From Trematomus loennbergii (taxonomy: Eukaryota; Chordata; Actinopteri; Perciformes; Nototheniidae): 64,000 nucleotides of DNA. The translations under genes and the position numbers were made by a program. Below, piece after piece: positions 48,679 through 61,700 of the stretch. Each line of letters begins with the position of its first letter. The stretch's first letter is position 1. Under the pieces are notes generated by a model, which worked only from the letters and a program-made list of their open reading frames with translations, made no database searches and had not been told where the DNA came from. The stretch spans positions 298,501 to 362,500 of the forward strand of contig JAAOOA010000122.1 in assembly GCA_012861695.1 (NCBI GenBank), written 5' to 3'.

Positions 48679-49025
48679 TTTAAAGTCCCCTATTATTTAT
48701 CTTTTTCAACAATTATTCAGGTCTCAGATATATACAGAACCTGTCTCTGATTGGCTGAAACACCGAACAGATCACTGCATCAATCCCATAATCCCTCTGT
48801 TTCAGCCCTGTTCCAAAAGGGCTGATTCTGTGTCTGTAACTTTAAATGCGAATGAGCTGCTGCTGGCCACGCCCTCTGAGAGGTGATTGGTTAAAAAACA
48901 CAACGGTGCTCTAGGAGGAGATTCAGGTGATAAGGTGGTGGTGGGGGGGGGGGACACAGAGGGGACACATATTTATGTATAAAAGACATGAAAAAGTGGA
49001 TTTTGCATCAAAAGTGACCTTTAAT
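48679..49025. mobile_element. Putative non-autonomous DNA element
   Basis: The left end TTTAAAGTCCCCTATTATTT is roughly mirrored by the right end (ATCAAAAGTGACCTTTAAT). The interior has CTGATTGGCTGAAACACC and GGTGATTGGTTAAAAAA, typical of common fish MITEs. The target duplication is not clear. Confidence 0.45.
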
Positions 49026-50741
49026 ATTTTGACAATTTTTTCGGGGGACACTCTAAACCAGTTAAAATGTGGATCCCAGTAATCATTTATAAAAACAACC
49101 ACTAAGTGACACAAACACCACGCCAACACAGACTAACCCAGCTTATGACAAATAAAAAAACCTTCTGTGCAATACACTTTATTTATTAAAACATATTTAT
49201 GCGATTACTGGCTGAGTCTTTGATACTTTTATATGTTTGCTTACTATTTGATTTTATTAACATGTTTTTGCCTCTTTTTTAATATGTTTAACTACTCTTT
49301 TTATTTTCTTTGGGAAAAAGAGTAGTTAATGGTATCAGTGAAGGATTTCTGAATCTGAATTGACATCACTGTGTTGGTGTAACATTTTACAAATCTGAAT
49401 TGATCTGTACACGTCAGCTCTCAGCTATCATGTGATAACCCGTGTTGTTGCAGTTATGAATCTACATAACTGCAACAACACTGCAGTTATCTTTACAACC
49501 AGTTATGACATCTTTTTGGTAAGGGAAAAAAAAGATTGTGTTTATCCGCCTGAAATTATGACATAATCATCTGTCAAAGTTATGTGTCTGATGGGACATG
49601 AGGGAATACTTATGGAAATCCAGAGTTACCAATTCCAAACTAAAAGTGTTCACTCAATTGGAAACTGCAGTTGACAATTTTGTATCTACAATTTTTAATT
49701 AAGAAAAAAGCATTGGACAAGATAAATGAAATGAAAACAATAAACTAACACATTGAGTCAGTGTAAACCTAAGTTTCATAAAATGCTGATGAACATTTTG
49801 AAATGGACATTACATTTTCAAATCAGTAGTTAATGCGGAAATGAAATTAGAAAGCTTTTTTACTTGAATCTGCTTATTTTATATAGTTATTCTATGCTTA
49901 ATATTTTATTTATCAGACTATATAGCAGTGTCCTAAAAAGGTTGCTAGAAGTAAAAATAAGTTAATAATTAGATGCTTTATAGGTATCTTTATGTAGGCT
50001 ATAGTATGTTCATATTGCATAAAACTGAAAGTAAAATATTTCTCAATATATAATAACCTTACTTAATGCAGGAAATGGTATTTGCATCCCACAATACTGT
50101 TGATACAATTGTAGTGAAATGCAATATTATTTGCACCATTATAAGTAATACCGCACGTAGTATTTTTGTTGTTTTTTTTACACAATACGGTTTGACATTG
50201 TTTAAAAACAAAAACTTATTGGAATATTTGTTCAATTTTTTGGGTTTATGTTGTTTTCTGTTTCCTACTTGACGCCTACAGTAAAATTCTATAACTATAG
50301 GAACTACTTTAATCGATACAAAGCGTAAGCTTATTGTATACAGTTTGTTGGAAATGCATATAGAGATCAGTCATGGAAGAAGAGTCGATAGTTCATTTTA
50401 TTATGGGTTCATGAATAGTTATGGATATATATTAATAATCTCTTTACAATACAACATAAGATCAGAAGAGCATGACAGACCACTTCAACAGAATCTCAAA
50501 GTTTAAAAAATAAATAAATAAGAGCATAAATAGACCAAATACATGTTTTTAACTTAGATATAGATTCATAAGTACTAATATTGTGTCTGCATGCGCCATG
50601 GAACACCCTCAACCATTTCTGTACAAACACATGAGATCTGTGGAGAGCTAATGTACAGATGACTCTATGAGGCTACTACAGACCGTACTGAGGAAAGGCC
50701 CGACATAGAACACAAGGGACTCAGGAAGCACTTAATAGAGA

Positions 50742-50742
<1 letters not shown>

Positions 50743-50799
<57 letters not shown>

Positions 50800-50801
50800 C
50801 A

Positions 50802-50878
<77 letters not shown>
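50743..50878. repeat. (CA)n microsatellite
   Basis: About 136 bp with one ACC interruption. Confidence 0.97.
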
Positions 50879-50880
<2 letters not shown>

Positions 50881-50938
50881 CCTTCAAAAATGGTTGTATA
50901 TACATATGAAACACATACACACTTAATATATAGACCCT

Positions 50939-51147
<209 letters not shown>

Positions 51148-51636
51148 TGAGTAACAGACCACAATGTCTGGGAGACCCTGATTTTATAAACTGCATGTCC
51201 CATCTATAAGGAAATATAAGCCAGCCTCACTCAGTTTAGCTGATTTCAGCAACATTACAGCCAAGGTTTTCATCTACGGAAGTTCAGAGCTGCCAATCTA
51301 ATATATAGAAATAAATGTAATAATAACATTAAATTGAAATGTCACTTTCCATTCGCTGAGCATCATGTACTAATATTGAGTTATTGCAAAAATTCGGAAT
51401 CATTTATATATTTGAAAGTGTATTATCAGTGCAAACATTTTTGAAATGCATCAATTTGTATATGTGGCAAGCTGGCTTCATTTTATGATAAAAAAGTCCC
51501 ATTTCATGACACTATGCGTCAAACAGTAAATGTTTATGGAGATATTGGTAAATGGAATTTCTTGCATGAGTTTAGAGTTAACATAAGTAAAAAAAAACAT
51601 ATTGATAACAAATTGACTCTCACTTTATATTTGTAT

Positions 51637-52268
51637 TAGGGTTGGGCAAGTTAACGCGCTATTAACGTGTTAATTAATTGTCGCGGACAATTATTGTATT
51701 GCGCATTAAAAATGTTTTAATTAATATTATTATTTTGAAAGTCTGTTGCTCAATGGCTCTGAATACACAGGAGGGGGGTGATGTTGGGGTGATGTTGATC
51801 AGGGTTGGCGTCATCACGCGTCTCAACCAATGAGATCTTTCGGGGCGGGCCTAAGAATGCTGCAGCGCTCACATGAACAGAAACATGGAGAAAGGTACCG
51901 GTACATTTTACGTCTCTTCAGACGGAGCAGTTGATAGGACCAGAGTTTTTGTAACCACTGCAAAGTTGAATATGGTCTCTCTGGACTCTGAGGGTAACTC
52001 CTTTAATGAACTAGATAAAACGTTAAAGCCCTGGCAGTTGCAAATAGCTTTGGTTTTATATTTGATTTGATTAAATTAATTCATGTTGAAGTTGAGATTT
52101 ACAATATATATTTGAACAGCTCCTGGGTAAAGGGGATACTGCACTTTTGTTCATATAGCAGTACTTTCAAAATAAAAGTATGCAATACACTACTTTTACA
52201 TTCATTTTTGAATTTTGCGCATTACAATGTGATTAATCGCTTAAATTGTTAATCATTGCCCAGCACTA
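51637..52268. mobile_element. Short hAT element (632 bp) with 8-bp target duplication
   Basis: The ends TAGGGTTGGGCAA and TTGCCCAGCACTA lie between direct repeats ATTTGTAT (51629-51636, 52269-52276). Subterminal TTAACGCGC/GCGCATTA-type repeats are present. A 65-codon ORF (51873-52070) has no recognisable domain. Confidence 0.85.
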
Positions 52269-52279
52269 ATTTGTATTAA

Positions 52280-53027
52280 TGTATTAATTCATGTTTTTAT
52301 TTAGTTAAGAACATTGTCATGATTGTCATCACAAATGCTTTCTTGATTTGCAGAGGGTCATCAGTGTAAGCCAATGGATTTTCCTGTCAAATCTCACATT
52401 TCACTATGTTATTTTTTAACATTGGACATTTGATTTAAATGTTCTTTATAGTTGTGTTAGCCTTTGGAGAACACTGAGAATACTTTTTTGGCAGTAATTA
52501 TTTATTTTCAAACATGACGGGAAACATTTTCGATAAAGATTTTGTTCAGTATTGGCAGTCCTGATCTTCCGTAGGTTTGACCTTTTTTTCCTATTTCACA
52601 TTTGATGTTTTTGGGACCAGCTCCAAAGATGGACAATCTCTGTCATCATTTTGCATCTCCCACTGCTTCTGTTCTAATGTGAGTCATCCTGTCTGAATAA
52701 TTATCCAGGCCTTTATTTGAGAAGCTTCCGGAGCCTCATTTACACTAAAGATTACCAATGTGCTAATCTTCCTGTTTCCCCTAGTTCACATTTGAGTCAT
52801 GTTGTTCCTGCTCTACTGCTCCTCTCAGACACACAGACAGTAAGCTTGCTACTGGAACACTAAAGAAATGATTCAGTAAATGGTAAAAGAAAAACAAAAA
52901 AAGCTCATTCAGCATCAGTATGGCCCTTTCCTCTTGATAACAAGGGTATTTCACATTGAATATGGCTCGCTGTCATCATCATTTAAACACAGAGGTAATT
53001 AGATCCTGTACAAAATGACAACCCTTC

Positions 53028-53067
<40 letters not shown>

Positions 53068-56000
53068 CACACACGCACACGCACGCACGCACGCACACAC
53101 ACACACACTAATCTTTACAAAAGAAGAAAAATAAATACTGAATTACTTTCATCAACAACACATATCACCATCCTCATAGTGAGTAAACCCTGTGAACGTT
53201 TCCAGAGTGAAGCTCTGGAGAAATGGATGGCAGTTATATAAGAGGCTGTCACAATAAATGTTGGCACAAGTAGCAGGAGTATAAATGGCATTATTACAGA
53301 TAAAAAACATGTGGCTCCAAAGAAACCAGCTTTGCTCAAAAGATGATTTCTTTGTCCCTGTTGAACCCAGGTGCTTCAGCTGTGGAATATGAAATATGGG
53401 TTTGGAATGTCTTCTTCTTTCACTTCAGAACTCTGGTCAGAACGTGTAGCAGGTACAGGGGGAATGGCTTGGTGTGCTTTTCAAAGCTTTTTAAATAAGT
53501 ATTTTCTTTGAATTAACAGGGGACTCCGGCCATTTAGTATTGTGCTTGCATTCAAATGAGGGGCCAGGAGACAGATTCAAAAATAGTCGGCAAAACTGAA
53601 GCATCAGAGGCTAATATCCCAACTTTTAGTCATTCTTTTGCGTCAATCTTAATTTTCCATATTGCAACACGAAAGAGGGTTTAAAGTATGGTCCCTTCAA
53701 AATGTTGTTTAAAGCAACAAAACTGCATTGTCAATTACATTTAAGGGAAACACATTTAGTCCGGGATAACATTATTTTTGAAATTCAACTTATTTTAATT
53801 TAGCTCTGTAAAGAAAATAACGTAACAAACGCAGCTATTTTCAGCCGAACAATGATATTTCCTTAACCCAACCAAGTCCTACTTTTCAATGTTTTCTTTT
53901 TTAATTCAATTTTTTCAATCATCTAAAACTTCAAAAAACGCCCCAGAATGTATCAAAATCATTCCATCGGCGAGTAGAAATATGGACATTTTCTAGGAAA
54001 ACCGGTCATGGTTGATCCTGAAAATATCAGAAATGGATTCAGCATCCTCAATAACCCCAAAATCACTCGAAAAGTGTCCCACTCTGCCAAGCCATTTTTT
54101 AAACTATTGTCCAAATAAGCTATATGCTTATTTATGCAACGTGTGCTAATTGTGCAAATTGCCCAACATGTGCCTGTTAGCATCCAGCAGTTTCTATGTG
54201 CTGGGGACCCTACTAGACATTTATAAGACTATGGGGTTTTCAACATTTCTGGGTCCACATTACTGGCAACTAGACTAGTTTACAGCGATAACCATGTATT
54301 TTAGACAGCAAAAGTAATCCGGAAGAAACTAGTTTCCCTCCAAACGTCATCGTGAAAGCAGTTACAGAAACTTTATTTATCAGGAAACTCGGTTGGACCA
54401 TTATTGTCTGATAAACATCATCATCTCCAGGTTGTAACAGTTTCAGTTATTATAGTTTCAAGTTGAGATAACCTCAATGACATCACTGTGACATCATCAG
54501 GGTTATTTGACAAGTCCAGAGACACCGAGGACAACAACTGTTTCCACAGGCGGAGTGTGACTCACACAGATGAGTAAACACTGAGAGCTCCTTCACAGAG
54601 ACAGGACCAGAGAGGACGACAAGCCTGGATACACAAATAAATAAATAAGCAGTATCCAGAATATGAGTTATATTTCTGTTGATTTACTGTAAAAAAAAAA
54701 CGAATGCTCTGATATTAAGCAGTGTAATGTGAAGCTATCTATGCTAGCCATGGCACTGTAAGAATGTCTGGCTTTGTAACTAAACACCAAAATAGTACAT
54801 GTGAAATGTAAGTTACATTTCCGACAGTTCTAGTAAACATTTATTCCTAATTATCCAGAGTCCCATTCATTGCTATATATGAAAGCTAAACTGCTACTTA
54901 ATCCAAATATAAACAGAATCATTGAACCTGGCAGCTGTTCCATTCTTTCGAATAGCAAGCACAGAAAAAGGTACTCTGGTTAAGTAGAAAAAAAGCGAAA
55001 CCATCAGCACACATTGACACACCTCAGCCGACCTCTGATTCTAACTGAGGGGACGGTCTCACTAAAGTTAATGACAGCCATATTTACTACATGTATATCA
55101 ACTGAAGGGAGTCATCATGAGCAGTGGATACAGTTGTTGTCTTTTTCACAGTTTTTACATCACGTTGGTGAATTCTGTTACCCCTCTGTAAACCTCTGTC
55201 AGCTCAGGGTGATAGAGTCCCTTTCCTTAGCTTAGCATATGCTAATGGCTGGTTTTCCATTTGGCAAGAGAGGTATATCTGAGCAGACAATGAGCCGCTA
55301 ACTGCTATCAGTATGACACACTGTAAGGGAATGTCAACGAGCTTGATGCTAGCAGGCTCTCTGTCTATGAATGACATTTCAAGCTGCATATTATGCTCAT
55401 CACGGACTCCTGAAGCTAAAACCAGTTTAGCAATGTAAAGAACGTGATATAAATGCAGCGGATGATAATGCCAGGCCAACATCCTAACGCCTGGTAACTT
55501 TGTGTCAGATTTCAAAACGATGCAGAGTAGATTAAAAACGGTCTCTCTGTACAGCTCATAGGTGGATTAAAAACTCTGAATAAAGACTATATTCAACTTT
55601 ATTCAGGGGCCTTTGAATTGACTCCTGGAAGCTCTTGTTTTGCAACCACCGGATTACTATCAAGGCTTTATTTAAAATCCCTTTGTGTCCACAAAGTGCA
55701 GCATTGATATTCTTCTATCTTTAAACAGCAAGGAAGATCTGTTTTACTACCAGAGTCTTCCACATGGCATGGCTTTCTAAACATCGATATTTAATGAGGA
55801 AATAAATGCACTTGGACATCTTGAAAATAGAAAGATGTGTAATTGCACAACTAGCCACTTAAGAGCTGCCACAAGATGATTCTACACCGCACGTTCTGTT
55901 CAGTCTCATTCCAGCTTCATAATAACAGGGTCTTGTGTTACAACGTCAATCTTTAGGCTCTTCCATTATATCTCCTTTAAATATTGCTTAAGTGTAAATG

Positions 56001-57145
56001 AACCCTGTCAAATACAAATCCTCTTAAAATCCAAGGAGAACTGATGTGAATTCCAAACCAAATAAGGAGAGTGTGTGACCATCTAAACACCCAAACCCTT
56101 TCATTTCTCAGCATTATTAGGCATGTTTCCATGAAGTGTGTTTGAAAGTATCAGCACTTCTTAATTCACTTGATGGCTTTCTAAGTTACACAGGCTGGGG
56201 TAAAAGAAAATTGTGTTTATTTACAACTTAGTTTTTTGTCGTTTTGGTCATTAATAGCTGAAATGCTAAATTACAGAGGACGCAACCAGAAAAGCAAGCG
56301 GACAGTTTTTAAACAAATCCTTGAATAAATGTTCGCTTAAAATCTGCCTGGTGGCAGTGCAGTCCCTGTGACACAACCTGTGAGTATAAAATCATCACAA
56401 CCAGAATGTCCAAAACTATGAAAATACATCTAAGTTTGGTAAAACAACAGAATTTTCCTTTGAGATATTGTCCCCTTTTTTTTTTAGAGAGTTCACCATA
56501 GAAGAAGAAAATACAAGTTCATTATTACATGGCGTTCAATAAAGAACTGATGTGGTGTGGAGAGGAAGATGAAGATCAACAGTGATCATGGCGCTCTCTC
56601 CCCCAGAGAGATCTATATTACAGCAGCCTGAAGGATCATCTGTGGGTGCTGACGGGCCGAGTGTGTGCGAGTGTAAACCAGTGTGTATTTCAAGTGTTTC
56701 CCGATGACACCACTTTATGATTGTGTGTGTGTTACTGGCTGTGTGTGTGTGTTTTGTGTGTGTAAGATTGTCCATCACCACTGCACATCTTGCACGTTCT
56801 TGTCATTTTACAAGACCCACAGACTAAACCTTCAACATTTACCGACAGATAACCATGTCCTGTGTCATGTGACCAAACCTGTGAGGTTCGAACACTCTGC
56901 AGCATCACACCAACATGCAGGGTGAAGTGGTGGTGTCTCATACTTGATTTGATCCTGTTGGCGACATATGGCTGAAGCCCCTCATCAGAGTTACGTTTAA
57001 GGTTATTCATTTGAGGTTGAAGGCTATGTATAGAGCAGTGCAGTGATGATGTATTTCTGGTTAGCACTGCAAGGGCTCCCTCCACAAAAAGCAAAGGGCT
57101 TTTTCTATTGGGTTTTTAAATATTGCAGAAATAAGCTCTAAGGAA
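52280..57145. other. Intergenic, no gene seen
   Basis: Apart from the CA tract at 53031, this is nearly 5 kb of AT-rich unique-looking DNA without supported exons. It may contain 3' regulatory sequence of kiaa1217 or upstream sequence of ptf1a. Confidence 0.5.
53031..53108. repeat. (CA)n/(GCAC)n microsatellite
   Basis: A CA tract with GCACGCACGC interruptions. Confidence 0.92.
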
Positions 57146-57149
57146 AACA

Positions 57150-57600
57150 CATGTTTATGATACTTAAACATTTTGTTCAGCAGGATAATCTCCACATATT
57201 AACAACTTTATCATTTTGGAGTGTAAATGCCATCTCCAGAAGTAAAAAGCTAACGTTATTCTATAAACAAACTACATTACTTTATGTCACCACCGCTAAG
57301 CTAAAGGTTAAACGGCTAATGTTTAGCGTAATGACTTTTAGTAGTCTCATTTAGTCTCTTAGCAACCGCTGTTTTTAAGACACATGGAAGCTTCAGACGT
57401 TCATCAGTGGGGTATTTACTGATATATCTTTTGTCTAGAACAAAAAGTGATTTTTTTTAAACTTGTGTTTACCACAGACCTTATTCGCGACTTTAACCAA
57501 AAACACGTTTTAAAAAAACGTTGCTAAAAATGTAAATTATTTCTGGGTTTAGGACTCAATTCTGCACCATTCTATGTTGGCCAGTTTTCGTACATTTATA
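57150..57600. repeat. Dispersed repeat family R1, copy at 57 kb
   Basis: TTTGTTCAGCAGGATAATCT and on (57171-57202) is shared with 23404-23434. The segment 57400-57570 matches 7440-7600 and 25880-25970. No ORF or clear termini. Confidence 0.55.
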
Positions 57601-58297
57601 TATAATTCGTTATTGTATAATATATGTTATTTTTATATGTTTTATATTGACTATTTATAGTGGAGCAAAGGTAATACAGAGAATGTCTGTAGCGTAGCTG
57701 TAGCTGAGGCCTTTTACAAAAGGACATTTGGCCTCCTTGATGATAGACATATCCTTAAAGGCAGCGTTGAAGCGTCAGGTATGCTCCCTGTGTAGATGAT
57801 GGGTGAACACGGTAACATATGCTGTATCACAGGTTTGGACAACTCTTACAGGTCATGGCCGACACACTGAGGGGTTCAGTATCTGGGTCCTGTGGGTCTT
57901 GGAAAGTCAACTGCAAATCTGTTGGTAAGGGTGTAACACAAAGCCAATGTCTGTACAGAGGAGGATAACCAAGGTATTATGATTTGCAATACTTTTGGAA
58001 TTTCATCTTCAAAAAACGACTGTTCAGTGAGGGGTATGGGCGGAATTCAAGAATTGTTTGTATTGCATGATTTTCTTGAGGGTGTGTTTATAAAAGGAGG
58101 ATGATATTAAAGTAGGTTTTATGTGTCTATCTTGGGAAATGAAAAAGCTCCAAACAGGCCCATCTCGTGCTGCCTGTTTGAAGGGGATTGTGCGTGCATT
58201 GGAAGAGGTCCAGATTACACTCTTTATAATGAGAAAGCTATTGAGAAAGATTGTAAAAGCTCCCTGTCTCATTAGCATGAGCATGGAAGACTGTCTT

Positions 58298-58303
58298 TTT
58301 ATT
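58298..58303 (-). promoter_or_regulatory. Possible poly(A) signal for kiaa1217
   Basis: AATAAA on the minus strand lies about 270 bp after the kiaa1217 stop codon. Other AATAAA-like words occur in this AT-rich DNA, so the assignment is tentative. Confidence 0.3.
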
Positions 58304-58572
58304 AGTCAGTCTCAGGTTGGCACTGCACATTCAAAGTGGTTCAAAAGGATCATACGAATGTTAAGAAAATACTGCATTTTATGATTTTGAAGAGCTGTTT
58401 TAATACATAGATAGGGACACAACTGTAAAGAGCCAATTCCCCTCACTGTAGGGATTTTTGTATGATGCTTTCAGACATTTTGAAACTGGTTACACCCTTA
58501 CACGTTAGCGTGGACAACCCTACATGTGTGTGTTGTGTATGTTGAGTGTGTGTGTGAGTCCCTGCTGTGCCC

Positions 58573-58797
58573 TCATAGCCTGGTCTGAGCCTCGGGGATG
58601 TAGATCTCGATGCTGTCGGCGCTCTCCGTGGCCGAGTTCTGCCTCACGGATGCCGCTCTCTTGGCGGCCATCAGGCGCTTCCTGGCCTCCTGCCGCTGTT
58701 TCTCTGAGCTCTCCAGGGAGCGGTCTCTGGCCAGGGGGGGGTGGTGGTGGGGGCCCTTGGGAGGCTTTTTTGGCACTGGAGGTGGGAGCCGCCTCTC
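58573..58797 (-). CDS. kiaa1217: kiaa1217 terminal coding exon
   Basis: The acceptor is CTCCCACTAG and the exon has 74 codons plus TGA (58573-58575). It starts ERRLPPPVPKKP, continues with a His/Pro-rich run and RSLESSEKQRQEARKRLM, and ends EIYIPEAQTRL. The conserved C-terminal end has the look of a short protein-interaction tail. Confidence 0.9.
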   Translation of the reverse strand, partial: ERRLPPPVPKKPPKGPHHHPPLARDRSLESSEKQRQEARKRLMAAKRAASVRQNSATESADSIEIYIPEAQTRL

Positions 58798-61700
58798 CTA
58801 GTGGGAGAGGACGGTAAGGGGGGGGAGGGGAGAACATTTCAGGAAAAAGACAGACGTGTTTGTGTGCCTGTGATTCTGTCTCTAATGGCTCCTGGTTTAA
58901 TGTATGCCTGTTTGTAATACGTTCATTAGAGGTGGATTAGACTTCCTGTCCAAATATTTTCTTTTCTTTTAGAATCCTTTCTTGCTCCACATTTTCAACA
59001 TATTGCATCAAACACTGTTTCAATAGTGTGCAGCTCCCATAGATGCTCTTATTGTGGAATCTTAACTTATTTTCTACACGTGTTTATTCACACTTTTGTT
59101 CCATATTCTTTGCTGTACAACAATCCATCTGCATTGGGCAGCTAACATCGTACCTACTGTTCAACGTGTGTTTGTGTGTGACCTTATGGTTTCAGGTTTT
59201 ATATGCATGCCATGCAGGTATTTAACTAATATAATAGGTAAATATAATGAATTAATAGCAAGAGCATCCTGTGGCGAGGTCTGTTCCTGCACTTATTTCA
59301 TTTGTTTGATAACTGTACAAACTGTAAACATGGCATTGGCGACGTAATGTCCCATGTCTCTGATTACATAAAACTATTCTGATATATTTGGTCTCCTTTT
59401 TATCGTTTAGTCTCTCATGTATATCTGATAACACCACATCTTACTCAACTAATTAATAACTGAGATGGAAAATGCCACAACAAAGTCTGACGTGTCAAAA
59501 GCCACGACTACAAAAGAATGACGGGAAATTTAAAGCAGGAAGTTGGTCTGTGAACCCAAATGTTTGTTGAGGCTCCCAACCTGATCGTCTGCTCGCCCAT
59601 GATTCTCCACCTGTCTGACTTATTTGAACAATTATTGCCATATCTCAGCAATCGACTTGTTGTCCTCACTGATAGGCTCAACCGGTCAGAACTATAAACA
59701 TAAGATCCAAGTCATAATAAACCAGATATTTAACCATGTGAGCGCTATTTATTTACAGGACCTTAAAAACCAGCTGTCAAAATCGTTTTGATTGAAATGA
59801 CAAGTGGGATGAAGTTATTGTTAGTCTGAGACATTACTCAGTATTGTCCAACAGTGAAACCAATAATCAGAGATGTGTATTGTTTTCTAAAGATTTGACG
59901 CCTCTTTTAAATCACACATGTTTTAAAGTCCTTCTCTATAGCTGAAAGACTGAATATGATGTTCTGATTTTAGCGTCCCAACCATACACCCACTCAAATT
60001 CTGTATTCACCCGTTATTATCTTATTCATTCCTGATTTTGAAATACAATTCTACACTGAGCTGAGCCTTTTTCTACTAGATCCTGAGTGCACTTAATGAA
60101 GACTAAGGCTGCATTTGCATAGTCCAGTAAGACGCACATTATGCAAAGACAAAGGGATCCCAACCATGAAAATAATTGGTTGAATAACTTTGTATCCTTC
60201 TTAAACTGCAATACAAATGTTATTTGAATGTTGCATTTGTTTCTGGATAGCACAATATTCCTGTTGCTATTTTAGGGTTTGTGTGTATGCACTTGGTATT
60301 CATTGTATGGGACTTGAACCACACTCTCTCCTGTCCATGTGTCCTTCCACTTGCTGCTAAACACACACAACAGAAAGCCACAGATGGGCAGGCGGCGGCA
60401 GGCGGCAGAGGGGAGGAAGGGGCAGAGGAAGCATGGACAGATGGATGGAAAGACAGACAGTTATGGAGCTACGGAGGCCCAGAGGTGTCAAGGCCCCGTG
60501 GTGCTGTTGGCACTGCAGTTACGCAGATTGATGCAAGCGCCTTCACTGTCAACACAAAAAAGCACAAGAAAAGAAAAAGAGACAACAATGAGAGCAAATG
60601 AGGAAGCCGGCAGAGTTAGTATTCAATGAAGCAAAGCCACGACAGATACTGCAGGCCAGGCGCCAGATATCTGAAAGAGATTCACACTCAAACGTGAGTA
60701 GGAGGAAGAGTATCTGTAGCACCGCAGAGAACAAGTCAGACAACCATGCAATAACTGCAGCATGAGGGACGGCTGGGTGATTCTGAAATGCATAAAGGAG
60801 ATTTTCTTTGCTTAACGTCAAGTGAAAACCTATTGTAAATCCACCACCAAACTCACACTGAAAGCTTGCATGAGGAATATTTCCAAAGACTGTATTATTC
60901 AGAATGGCTGCTGAGGTTACTTTAACAGTGGGCGTTATTACCTGCTTTTCATCCAGCATAAAGGCTTCCATCCAGGAACAAGGTGTGTGACTGACCTCTG
61001 ATTATTAGGCTTCACAAGCATACCCTATAACAGCCCTGCAGATTCATGCAACACTGTGTGAGATGGTGTAATACTAAATGACTCTCAATTTGTGTCGATA
61101 TCTATTTAGATGCATTTCAGATTGTGCGACACATTTCTGGCCATCAATTATCAACAATGGAAAGAAAATAAATGCTGTCGTCTCGCATAATGGCAGTTTC
61201 TTCAAAATACAACAAAAAGCATGCGATGGCCACAGAGCAAGCCATGCATTAGTGGTTACAAACCAGTGTGTTATGGGCATGAAGTGTACAGTATGTCATT
61301 GGATGATCTTAATGTAGCATGAGTTAGTGTTCTGTTTGGGTGGGGATGGTTGTAGAGCAGTGGGCTGCTTTGGTCTCAAACACTCTAAATCAGAAGCAGG
61401 TGAATGACAGAACTTTGATGACCAAAGGTTTCACCATGGAAACTACTGAAAAAGAACAAGTCACTCTTAGTCAATCTGAAACTGATTGCCCAAAATATGA
61501 AGGCAGTATTCTGATTATCATAGAGTCATTTTCTTCTTTCATTTTAGATCCATGTCAGGATCCGAGGATTTCTGTTCAGCATGATAGATAATGACTTTGC
61601 TAACACGCTTTGGGGTTTATTGGCTGAATGGACTACACCGATGGAAAAGCAGAACAGTAAATTACCTGAGGTTACTACAAGTCATTTGTTGCAAAATGAG